Shown here piece after piece: positions 1-6,299 of a stretch of 27,624 bases of DNA; within the stretch, counting starts at the first letter, position 1, and each line of letters opens with the position of its first letter. Under the pieces are notes generated by a model, which saw nothing but the letters and a program-made list of their open reading frames with translations, was not told where the DNA came from and ran no database searches. The DNA comes from Candidatus Altarchaeota archaeon. Its GTDB lineage: Archaea > Altiarchaeota > Altiarchaeia > IMC4 > QMZM01. The position numbers and the translations under genes are program-made. The DNA is taken from NCBI GenBank assembly GCA_015523055.1, contig WALD01000071.1, forward strand, positions 1 to 27,624. Direction: 5' to 3'.

Positions 1-17
1 TAGTGATTGATGGATAA

Positions 18-113
18 ATAGATAATGATGGGGTTATATCATCTGGCAAAGAATTTAAAAAAGCAAAAAAGGCTTTAAGGGGAGATGACATTTTCTCTCA
101 ATTGAAGTTCTAG
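18..113 (+). pseudogene. Possible C-terminal remnant of an unidentified gene
   Basis: An open stretch of 31 codons ends in TAG at 111-113 and finishes with residues GDDIFSQLKF. It is lysine-rich and reads like the tail of a real protein, but the same frame is closed by a TAA at 15-17, so it would have to be a frameshifted or decayed end of a gene lying mostly outside the window. No start codon is visible. I do not recognise the family. It could equally be chance coding in a non-coding leader. Confidence 0.2.
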
Positions 114-119
114 AAACAG

Positions 120-157
120 CAGATGTAAGTAGATCCCCACCAGATGTAAGTAGATCC
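120..157. repeat. Two-copy 17-bp direct repeat
   Basis: The 17-mer CAGATGTAAGTAGATCC occurs at 120-136 and again, identically, at 141-157, a 21-bp period with a 4-bp spacer. It sits about 90 bp upstream of rfcL. Its function is unknown; it could be an operator-like repeat or a slippage duplication. The short hairpin CCCCC/GGGG at 209-224 lies just downstream of it. Confidence 0.7.
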
Positions 158-244
158 TGTCTATACCAGAAAACGTTCATGTGATTATAGGAAACAATCA
201 GTCTAAAACCCCCAACTAAAGGGGAGAGGGATGTCAATTGCAGA

Positions 245-1387
245 ATGTGGTCTGAAAAATATAAACCAGGGAATTTCAAGGAATTCATTGGGAATCAGAA
301 GCTGATTCAGGACATAAAGAACTACAACTGGAAAAAGCCCCTGCTGATTCATGGCCCCACAGGAGTCGGAAAAACAACCTTTGCGGAGGCAACAGCAAGG
401 GAGTTTAACCTTGAAATACTTCGTGTAAGGAATGAGAATCTGAATTCTGCAATAACTGCATCACAGAATTTTAGTATCTCTGGGAGAAAGAAGTTGGTAC
501 TTGTAGACCATGTCGATAAGATTGGCGACATAAAGAAGGTTTCCTTACTCCTCGAAAGGACAAGGAATCCCACCATCCTCATAACCTCGGATTTCTCATC
601 GAGAAGACTCAAGACGATAAAGAAATCCTGCGAGAAGCTCCAGTTAAGAAAGCCGATGGCAGCGACAATAAAGAATATACTGGAGGGGATATGCAGGAAG
701 GAAGATATTCATGCAGATCGGGAGATTCTCATGAGGATTGCCGAGAATTCTGCGGGGGACATAAGGTCGGCCATAAATGACCTGCAGACCGTTGGTGTTG
801 GGGAGCAAAGAATAGATGAAAAGGATTTGGAACTCATTGGACCAAGGGACAGGACGACTGATATCTACGAGGTCCTGAGCAAGGTTCTAATGAAAAGGGA
901 CTTTAAACAAGCTATAGAATCCACATGGAATCTAAACGAGCAGCCAAGGGACATCCTCCTGTGGATAGACGAGAATCTTCCAAGAATATACAAGAGCAGG
1001 GGGGAGATAGCCAAGGCCTACCATTACCTCTCAAGGGCAGACATATTCCTCGGAAGAATCATCCGGAGGCAGTACTGGGGTTTCCTTAGATATGCAACAC
1101 CTCTAATGACGGGGGGAGTAAACATATCTAAATACCAGAACGTGAATTTTACAAGATACCAATTTCCGCTCTATTTCACAAAGCTTGGTCATACAAAGAA
1201 GGAAAGAGCAATGAAGAAATCAATAGCGGAGAAGCTTTCCTCCGAGCTCCATGTGTCTGGAAAGATTATGGCACAGCAGTATATACCTCTCCTCCAGATA
1301 ATGCTCAGAAAAAACAAACTGAGCGATGAAGAACTCACGCAAAAGTACCGCCTGACTTCAGAAGAGGTTGAATTCATTAAGGGATAA
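245..1387 (+). CDS. rfcL: Replication factor C large subunit (clamp loader), divergent
   Basis: This AAA+ clamp-loader subunit would work with RfcS to load PCNA onto primed DNA. The N-terminus MWSEKYKP is typical of RfcL. Walker A GPTGVGKTT is at residues 37-45, and the sensor 2 region GDIRSAINDLQ lies near residue 175. Two things are odd. The Walker B segment reads LVLVDHVDKI (D88-H89), where the family has DEVD, so the catalytic glutamate is replaced by histidine. The sensor 1 segment reads ITSDF, where family members usually have a T-x-N motif. At 380 residues it is shorter than many RfcL proteins (roughly 450-500), and I see no C-terminal PCNA-interacting box. No rfcS is in the window. 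The stop codon abuts the stop of the convergent gene with no base between. The ATG at 245 is preceded by the purine-rich run GGGGAGAGGG at 221-230, too far upstream for a normal ribosome site. Family assignment is firm. Confidence 0.92.
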   Translation: MWSEKYKPGNFKEFIGNQKLIQDIKNYNWKKPLLIHGPTGVGKTTFAEATAREFNLEILRVRNENLNSAITASQNFSISGRKKLVLVDHVDKIGDIKKVSLLLERTRNPTILITSDFSSRRLKTIKKSCEKLQLRKPMAATIKNILEGICRKEDIHADREILMRIAENSAGDIRSAINDLQTVGVGEQRIDEKDLELIGPRDRTTDIYEVLSKVLMKRDFKQAIESTWNLNEQPRDILLWIDENLPRIYKSRGEIAKAYHYLSRADIFLGRIIRRQYWGFLRYATPLMTGGVNISKYQNVNFTRYQFPLYFTKLGHTKKERAMKKSIAEKLSSELHVSGKIMAQQYIPLLQIMLRKNKLSDEELTQKYRLTSEEVEFIKG

Positions 1388-2299
1388 TCATTTGGCAACC
1401 GGCAGATCAATCTCGTTCTTCTCCAACAGAACCCTGAAGTCATCTATACTTATCCTCTTCCTGCTCTGCAGTTTCTCTTTTGCCTTAAGTGCATCCTGGC
1501 TCTTCCTCCGCTCATCCCTTTCATGTCTTATTTTCTCCCATTCGTCCACAAACGGAGCCAGCTTTTTCTGAACGCTCTTAATTTCCTCCTTTATTGAGCC
1601 TATCTGCCCTCTGAGATGATTCATCAGATCGTATCTCTCCACCAATTTTTTATGTGCCTGACTTGACTCCTCAGAGATGACATCTATCTCTTTATAGATA
1701 TTCATTGCTCTCTGATGACTCTCCTGCGATTCCTCCACAAGAGACTGGATGGACTTATTGATTCCATCTATGTTCTGATTCAGTTTTTTGACCTCCTCAT
1801 AGGTAAAAGAAACCTTCCCATGAACCGTATCAGCCTTTTTTGCGGCCATAAGACGATCCTTAACCTCAAGAATCTTATCGAACAGTCTTATTTCATCCTC
1901 GACTGGTATGTCCTTTTCCAGCAGTTTTTCAATATCTCTATGGTAGATCTCCGTAAGCAGAGCATCAGGAGCTCCTGCTATTCTGTTCAGCTCATCCCTG
2001 TATCCTTTGGTCTCCTTTATATCCTCCGTAAGTGTCTTTATCTTCTCTATAAAAGAAGCCCTTTTGTTCTTCAATCTACCTATCTCTTTATTCACACTGT
2101 TTCTCTTGATTATAAACGACTTCGCTTCCCCCCTGAGCCTCCTTGCTTTCTCATTGAGCTGGTTTCTTTTTGCCCTTAGTGTATCAGCCTCCCCTTTATA
2201 AAACTCAAGTTCATGATAAATAGCCTTCAGCTTTTTGTTCCTGTGATCTATCTCATTTCTCAACCCATTAATTTTTCTCTTCAACTCCTTTTCATTCAT
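1388..2299 (-). CDS. Long coiled-coil protein of the archaeal COG1340 type
   Basis: The protein has 303 residues from the chosen start MNEKELKRK and is almost wholly charged alpha-helix with heptad-like spacing. It has two coiled-coil arms, roughly residues 1-110 and 165-275, separated by a less helical centre around GAPDALLTEIYHRDIEKLL. I take the ATG at 2299 rather than the in-frame ATG at 2401, because the extra 34 residues are very basic and overlap the end of the upstream gene, whereas the family usually begins close to this point. No enzymatic motif is visible. The family is widespread in archaea but its role is uncharacterised; a structural or SMC-like scaffolding role is a guess. It follows a second coiled-coil gene by 34 nt, probably in one transcript. 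Confidence 0.8.
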   Translation of the reverse strand: MNEKELKRKINGLRNEIDHRNKKLKAIYHELEFYKGEADTLRAKRNQLNEKARRLRGEAKSFIIKRNSVNKEIGRLKNKRASFIEKIKTLTEDIKETKGYRDELNRIAGAPDALLTEIYHRDIEKLLEKDIPVEDEIRLFDKILEVKDRLMAAKKADTVHGKVSFTYEEVKKLNQNIDGINKSIQSLVEESQESHQRAMNIYKEIDVISEESSQAHKKLVERYDLMNHLRGQIGSIKEEIKSVQKKLAPFVDEWEKIRHERDERRKSQDALKAKEKLQSRKRISIDDFRVLLEKNEIDLPVAK

Positions 2300-2333
2300 C
2301 TCTTTTTCGCCTTTCTCTTCATTGATCCGGATT

Positions 2334-2759
2334 TTATGATGTTTTTTTCCTTGATTTTGTCTTGTTCTTTCTCTTTTTGGATAACCCCTTGATCCTGCCA
2401 TCCCAATAATCTATCGCTTCCTTATGGGCATTAATCCTTTCCTCAAGGAAAGAATATCTTTTCTTTGGCTCATCTGTTGCACCCTTGGGAGTTATGTCCT
2501 GAAGCTCACTAATCAATGATGATAGCTCCTGATGCACAATCTCCCTGTCCCTCCTGTACTTCTCATAGTCGTTGGAGCCATTCTCGCTGGCCGATTTTAT
2601 CCAGTGTTTCAGAAGGTCCTCCTTTTCGTTTAATACAGAAAACTTCTGCCTTATCTTAAATTCCCTCTGATAATCATTGAGTATCCTTTTATGCTTTTCC
2701 AGCAGCTTTCTTGAGAGTTGAGCTGGAGTAAGATTCTCTGGGCTGAGATAATCACTCAT
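2334..2759 (-). CDS. Small basic coiled-coil protein, hypothetical
   Basis: The protein has 141 residues, is mostly charged helix, and has a lysine-rich tail (LSKKRKNKTKSRKK) that could contact nucleic acid or the other coiled-coil protein. Its N-terminal motif NLTPAQLSRKLLEKHKRIL is a well-formed amphipathic helix. I do not recognise the family. It sits directly upstream of the larger coiled-coil gene on the same strand, so the two are probably co-transcribed and may form a complex; that is inference from context. A TATA-like box 22-31 nt upstream of the ATG suggests a nearly leaderless mRNA. Confidence 0.7.
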   Translation of the reverse strand: MSDYLSPENLTPAQLSRKLLEKHKRILNDYQREFKIRQKFSVLNEKEDLLKHWIKSASENGSNDYEKYRRDREIVHQELSSLISELQDITPKGATDEPKKRYSFLEERINAHKEAIDYWDGRIKGLSKKRKNKTKSRKKTS

Positions 2760-2777
2760 AAATAGCTAATGGAAGGC

Positions 2778-2793
2778 GATTTATAAATATAAC
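2778..2793 (-). promoter_or_regulatory. TATA-like promoter for the coiled-coil gene pair
   Basis: On the minus strand the sequence ATTTATAAAT is centred near 2785, about 26 nt from the start codon at 2759. That is the spacing expected when transcription starts at or next to the first codon. It lies in the 38-bp gap after the CDP-alcohol transferase gene, so the two coiled-coil genes may have their own promoter. Confidence 0.5.
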
Positions 2794-2797
2794 AATG

Positions 2798-3391
2798 CTA
2801 CCTAGCATTCTCCAGCACATAATAAAACCTCTGGATCGCTGTCAAATTGGCAAGAATTCCTGCTATAATTACGGAAAACTGGAGGAATTCAGGTTGATAA
2901 TAATTGCCGAGAAACATACCCAGATAGATAAGAACCAATCTCTCTGGCCTCTCCAGAAGACCGCCCATCTCTTTATGTTTATGGGGGTCGGTAATGGCTC
3001 CCCTATGGTCAGCGTATGCTCGCATATATGATGTCATCATAGCGCCAAAGATAAGGACAACCACCCATACGGAAGCTATTCCATAGAACAGGAGTCCAAG
3101 GTACAGGAGGATCTCCACGTATCTGTCTATCACCCCATCAAGAAAGGCTCCAAACGCTGTAGCAGTCCCTGTAAATCTTGCAACTGCCCCATCCACCGCA
3201 TCAAGGAATCCAGAGAGGAGAAAAAGGAGCAACGCCAGGGGAATATCCTTATTGACCAGACTGAAAAATCCAAGTGCGGCAGGAGCCAGGGAAAGGAGAG
3301 TCCATAGGTCAGGAGAGAGTCCAAACTCTGAGAATATCAGCCCTATCCTCGTCGAAATCTCGTCAGTTTCAAACCTGGATTTTATTACCAT
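2798..3391 (-). CDS. CDP-alcohol phosphatidyltransferase, membrane lipid synthesis
   Basis: The protein has 197 residues and is an integral membrane enzyme of the CDP-alcohol phosphatidyltransferase family. It joins an alcohol (inositol phosphate, glycerol phosphate or serine) to a CDP-activated lipid, in an archaeon CDP-archaeol. The full signature is present: D64, D67-G68, A71-R72, G81, D85 and D89, that is DG-x2-AR-x8-G-x3-D-x3-D. Hydrophobic helices flank it on both sides. The C-terminal half contains PERLVLIYLGMFLG, which resembles archaetidylinositol phosphate synthases, so inositol phosphate is my preferred acceptor, but the sequence alone does not settle the substrate. It lies upstream of the coiled-coil pair on the same strand and diverges from the glycosyltransferase. 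Confidence 0.88.
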   Translation of the reverse strand: MVIKSRFETDEISTRIGLIFSEFGLSPDLWTLLSLAPAALGFFSLVNKDIPLALLLFLLSGFLDAVDGAVARFTGTATAFGAFLDGVIDRYVEILLYLGLLFYGIASVWVVVLIFGAMMTSYMRAYADHRGAITDPHKHKEMGGLLERPERLVLIYLGMFLGNYYQPEFLQFSVIIAGILANLTAIQRFYYVLENAR

Positions 3392-3483
3392 TTACTGTAT
3401 TGGATAAACCTCAGCATATTCTTACATGAAAAAGGAAAGGATCACACGATAAGTCATCATATCTATGAAGATAATGGGAAATA

Positions 3484-3528
3484 GGGAATATATACCAAAA
3501 AATTATCGATTAGAAACCCTTTTAATTT
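3484..3528 (+). promoter_or_regulatory. AT-rich candidate promoter region for the glycosyltransferase
   Basis: The 182-bp gap between the divergent lipid transferase and glycosyltransferase genes holds several TATA-like strings: GAATATATACC near 3486 and CCTTTTAATTTAC near 3518, plus CATATATAACC near 3559, which is too close to the ATG to act as a TATA box. The one near 3518 would place the transcript start about 25 nt before the ATG at 3574. No clear Shine-Dalgarno is present. Confidence 0.35.
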
Positions 3529-3573
3529 ACAGCAAAAGAAGTAATAAAGGACACATACCCATATATAACCAAG

Positions 3574-4515
3574 ATGCCACCGGAAAAAATATCAGTCGTG
3601 ATTCCTGTTTATAATGAAGAAAAGAGTATTCCTGAACTTTACTATGAGCTGAGTTCGGTACTTGAGACGCTCGGAAAACCATACGAGATAATATTTGTTG
3701 ATGATGGTTCAACGGATAACAGTTTTGCCCTAATGGATGACATTCATTCAAGAAACAAAAACATCAAGATTATAAGGTTCAGGAGGAATTTCGGGCAGAG
3801 TTCTGCAATTCTCGCTGGATTTGACCATGCAGAGGGTGATGTCATAATAACAATGGATGCCGACCTCCAGAACGATCCCACGGATATCCCAAGGCTGTTG
3901 AACAAAATCAATGAGGGATACGATGTCGTAAGTGGCTGGAGAGCGGACAGGAAAGACCCATTCTTGAGCAAGAAGCTCCCTTCAAAGCTCTCAAACTGGC
4001 TTGCGAGGAAACTTACCGGGGTTAATATCCATGATTTTGGATGCACGCTAAAGGCATACAGGGGCAGGACACTCAGGAATATTGAGCTATATGGGGAGAT
4101 GCACCGCTATATTCCTGCTTTGATAGTAAGGAAGGGGTTCAGAGTTACCGAAATAAAGGTGAATCACAATCCCAGAAAGTTTGGAGAAACAAAGTATGGG
4201 ACGCTAAGACTATTTCATGGATTTCTGGATTTAATAAACATAAGATTCTGGAATCAATATTCTGAAAGACCTCTGCACCTTTTTGGAACCATTGGGCTCA
4301 TGCAGTTCCTCCTTGGGTTTCTTATAGGACTCTATCTTCTGATTGTCAAATTTGTATACTATCAGAGCATTGCCGAGAGACCTCTTCTACTTCTTGCTGT
4401 CCTGCTGATAATTCTTGGAATACAATTTATAATATTTGGTTTTATGAGCGACATTCTTGTTAAGCTATACTACACCGGGAGAAAAAGCTACGAGATAGAG
4501 AGATACATAACCTAG
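3574..4515 (+). CDS. GT2 family glycosyltransferase, dolichyl-phosphate sugar synthase type
   Basis: The 313-residue protein transfers a sugar from a nucleotide donor, most likely to a polyprenyl (dolichyl) phosphate at the cytoplasmic membrane face, supplying donors for glycolipid or protein glycosylation. The GT-A domain runs from about residue 5 to 220, with VVIPVYNEE, VDDGSTD (residues 42-48) and the metal-binding DADLQNDP (residues 96-103). Next comes the DPM1/ArnC-like segment ending HNPRKFGETKYG. Two membrane helices follow, at about 233-258 and 268-293, as in DPMS and related enzymes. The sugar cannot be read from sequence. Its end converges on the EF-1-beta gene with a 24-bp gap. Confidence 0.88.
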   Translation: MPPEKISVVIPVYNEEKSIPELYYELSSVLETLGKPYEIIFVDDGSTDNSFALMDDIHSRNKNIKIIRFRRNFGQSSAILAGFDHAEGDVIITMDADLQNDPTDIPRLLNKINEGYDVVSGWRADRKDPFLSKKLPSKLSNWLARKLTGVNIHDFGCTLKAYRGRTLRNIELYGEMHRYIPALIVRKGFRVTEIKVNHNPRKFGETKYGTLRLFHGFLDLINIRFWNQYSERPLHLFGTIGLMQFLLGFLIGLYLLIVKFVYYQSIAERPLLLLAVLLIILGIQFIIFGFMSDILVKLYYTGRKSYEIERYIT

Positions 4516-4539
4516 AAGGGACCTATCTGGACTAATCGG

Positions 4540-4809
4540 TTAAATTCTGCTAACACCAATAACATTGACCTCCCCCACACCCGGCAGGGCTCCAATGTCC
4601 TTTTCTATCTTATCCATCCCACCCTGAGAGTCATTAAGCAGTATCGCAATATCCAGCGAATTCAAACCAAAGGCAATAGGATTAATCTCGGTGGAATGAA
4701 TCTTTCCGTAATTCTCCACAATGCCAATCAGCTTCCCCTTAATATCGTCCAGATTTACATCCACGCTTTCGGGCATAATCCTGAGCCTTGCAGCAACGTT
4801 CAGTTCCAT
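4540..4809 (-). CDS. ef1b: Elongation factor 1-beta (aEF-1B), GDP/GTP exchange factor
   Basis: From the ATG at 4809 the protein is 89 residues, the usual archaeal length. It recharges elongation factor 1-alpha with GTP during translation. Characteristic segments are ARLRIMPESVDVNLDDIK, INPIAFGLNSLDI and the C-terminal GVGEVNVIGVSRI. An upstream in-frame ATG at 4836 would add nine residues and overlap the L10e gene; I prefer 4809 because it falls 1 nt after the L10e stop codon and begins MELNVAARLRIMPE as homologues do. It is evidently translated from the same message as L10e. Confidence 0.93.
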   Translation of the reverse strand: MELNVAARLRIMPESVDVNLDDIKGKLIGIVENYGKIHSTEINPIAFGLNSLDIAILLNDSQGGMDKIEKDIGALPGVGEVNVIGVSRI

Positions 4810-4810
4810 C

Positions 4811-5341
4811 CTATCTCTTAACAGGTTCAACGACAATCTTCATGTCGCCGGGCAGCTTACTCATGGCTATCCTCATGGCCCTTTTCACACTCTTCATTTT
4901 GTCATCTGTCTTCTTGAGAAATACCGTAAAGACAGCCTGGTTTTTATTTATTCTGGCAGCATAACCCATCGGCTTCCCGAAGGCACCTCTCATTCCTGAC
5001 TGGACTCTGTCCGCCCCCGCCCCGGTTGCCATAACATTCTCCCTCATCACATGATGCGGAACAACCCTTATCTTGAAATGATAGTTGTTGATGCCCATAT
5101 TATCCTCAAGAACCTTATTGGCGGCAATTCTTGCCGCCTCCAGTGCATTATGCCTTATCTGAATCCTCATATTGCTGACTATCGAAATCTCAGTGTCGAA
5201 ATCCCCCCGATTGTTTCCCATATTATAGTGTGCCAACTTAGAGCCCGGAATCCCCGTAATGAAGGAATCTGCTGGATTATTTGACCTCCTTGTATATGCC
5301 GGAGAGTCCCAGTGATAACATCTGGCTGGTCTTAGTCCCAT
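4811..5341 (-). CDS. rpl10e: Large-subunit ribosomal protein L10e (uL16 family)
   Basis: The 176-residue protein belongs to the L10e/L16 family, which sits near the peptidyl-transferase centre and helps tRNA positioning. The start GLRPARCYHWDSPAYTR and the segments GIPGSKLAHYNMGN and GADRVQSGMRGAFGKP are diagnostic. The gene is intact and co-transcribed with EF-1-beta. The odd part is upstream: the first 43 bp of this gene, apart from the ATG, are repeated exactly at 5469-5511. The intact copy has no Shine-Dalgarno before its ATG, whereas the fragmentary copy has GGGGAGG directly before it. This suggests a rearrangement at the 5-prime end. Confidence 0.96.
   Translation of the reverse strand: MGLRPARCYHWDSPAYTRRSNNPADSFITGIPGSKLAHYNMGNNRGDFDTEISIVSNMRIQIRHNALEAARIAANKVLEDNMGINNYHFKIRVVPHHVMRENVMATGAGADRVQSGMRGAFGKPMGYAARINKNQAVFTVFLKKTDDKMKSVKRAMRIAMSKLPGDMKIVVEPVKR
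5297..5339. repeat. 43-bp direct repeat, copy inside the L10e start
   Basis: The copy begins TGCCGGAGAGTCCCAGTGAT and ends GGTCTTAGTCCC. It is identical base for base to 5469-5511. This copy encodes L10e residues 2-15 on the minus strand, and the ATG (5339-5341) overlaps its last base. Confidence 0.95.
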
Positions 5342-5363
5342 TTTGTTATGTTGACTTCAATCC

Positions 5364-5411
5364 TGTTGAATCCATCAGGTTGAATTTTGTTGAATCCATC
5401 AGGTTGAATTT
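5364..5411. repeat. 24-bp tandem repeat, two copies
   Basis: Two perfect 24-bp units, 5364-5387 and 5388-5411, begin TGTTGAATCCATCAGG and end TTGAATTT. The heptamer GTTGAAT occurs twice within each unit, four times in all. It lies between the L10e start and the duplicated L10e fragment. No spacer-like variation is present, so it is not a CRISPR array. Confidence 0.9.
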
Positions 5412-5416
5412 AATAA

Positions 5417-5439
5417 GTAGTGTTGCGTAGCAACACTAC
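5417..5439. repeat. Perfect 10-bp inverted repeat (hairpin)
   Basis: GTAGTGTTGC at 5417-5426 pairs perfectly with GCAACACTAC at 5430-5439 across a GTA loop. It lies in the L10e leader region. It is not followed by a T-run on the minus strand, so it is not an obvious terminator. Confidence 0.85.
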
Positions 5440-5450
5440 ATAGTGATGAT

Positions 5451-5468
5451 GAAACTTTCTGAAGTTTC
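5451..5468. repeat. 7-bp inverted repeat next to the duplicated L10e fragment
   Basis: GAAACTT at 5451-5457 pairs with AAGTTTC at 5462-5468 around a TCTG loop. The repeat ends exactly where the second 43-bp copy begins at 5469, which may mark the junction of an insertion. Confidence 0.6.
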
Positions 5469-5511
5469 TGCCGGAGAGTCCCAGTGATAACATCTGGCTG
5501 GTCTTAGTCCC
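5469..5511 (-). pseudogene. Duplicated 5-prime fragment of rpl10e without start codon
   Basis: This exact second copy of the 43 bp at 5297-5339 would encode L10e residues 2-15 on the minus strand. The start codon is missing (GAG stands where ATG should be), and a TAA lies in frame shortly before. A purine-rich GGGGAGG immediately upstream looks like an orphaned ribosome site. It is followed by 129 bp holding two hairpins and a tandem 24-mer, then the intact gene. Confidence 0.75.
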
Positions 5512-5633
5512 TCCCCTTAGTAAATTGATTTAACAACTTTACATTTAACGAATAAAAATCAGTTCATTCATACTTTACATGTTGAGGTTTCTCGGTATTG
5601 GGGGGCTCTCCGGTTCATAGATTGGAATTTGGA

Positions 5634-6299
5634 TTAGAATTCCCCCAGTGGTCTCTGCCTTGATTTGTCAAGGGTGTTCCAGCTTCTTCTGACACAATTC
5701 GGCAGGCTGCCGCTCCTGATACATTCCCTGATGAACTCCTGGGTTAGGGCATCGCCTGGATACCCGCTCCCGAAGTCCCCAATGTCCTCTTTCAGGAGCT
5801 CTATCTCCCTGTCCCTCTCCACCTTGGCCAGGATTGATGCCGCACTCACCTCGATATAATTATCATCCGCCTTATGCTCGGAAATCAATTCAGGAATTCT
5901 AAAATCATTATTTATTGAATTTATAGCGTTTATAATCTTTGTCTTATAGTTCTCTGCCACAGAATCAGCAGCATCAACTATGATCCTGTGGGGGGAATTC
6001 TTTAGCGACAGGATGAGCTCTGCTGTCTTTTTTGCCTCAATCAGATTCAACGATTCCCTTTTCCTCAACCAGTCTATCTCGTTTGGCTCTACCTTTGCAA
6101 TTCTGTATTCAACGGAGATATCCTTTATCCTCGGCTCAAGGGACTTCCTCCTTGATTTGGCTACCTTTTTCGAGTCTCTAACCCTCAGCCTTCGCAACTC
6201 CTCCCTGCCATGAGCATCCAGAACAACACAGCCGATAACCAATGGACCTATAACGGGCCCGCGGCCGGCTTCATCAATTCCTCCCCTTAGTTCTTCCAT
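5634..6299 (-). CDS. rnhB: Ribonuclease HII
   Basis: The 221-residue enzyme cleaves RNA in RNA/DNA hybrids and removes single ribonucleotides from DNA. The start GGIDEAGRGPVIGPLVIG carries the first two catalytic acids D9 and E10. IIVDAAD supplies D109 and EHKAD supplies D145, completing the four-carboxylate site. The conserved ASILAKVERD follows. The gene overlaps the end of pheS by 13 nt, so it is the last gene of the herA-to-rnhB operon and probably translationally coupled. Confidence 0.95.
   Translation of the reverse strand: MEELRGGIDEAGRGPVIGPLVIGCVVLDAHGREELRRLRVRDSKKVAKSRRKSLEPRIKDISVEYRIAKVEPNEIDWLRKRESLNLIEAKKTAELILSLKNSPHRIIVDAADSVAENYKTKIINAINSINNDFRIPELISEHKADDNYIEVSAASILAKVERDREIELLKEDIGDFGSGYPGDALTQEFIRECIRSGSLPNCVRRSWNTLDKSRQRPLGEF

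Noticed and set aside
209..236. Possible relic of a tnpB right end upstream of rfcL
   Set aside because: CCCCC-AACTAAA-GGGG followed by GATGTCAA vaguely resembles the right end at 13235-13262, but the stem is only 4 bp and no tnpB remnant is next to it.
55..288. 77-codon minus-strand open frame at the left end
   Set aside because: It runs through the direct repeat and the rfcL start, with no family resemblance.
2299..2401. Upstream ATG of the long coiled-coil gene
   Set aside because: It would add 34 very basic residues and overlap the end of the preceding gene; the ATG at 2299 fits the family length.
5364..5411. Possible CRISPR repeats
   Set aside because: There are only two units, directly abutting, with no spacers and no cas genes nearby.
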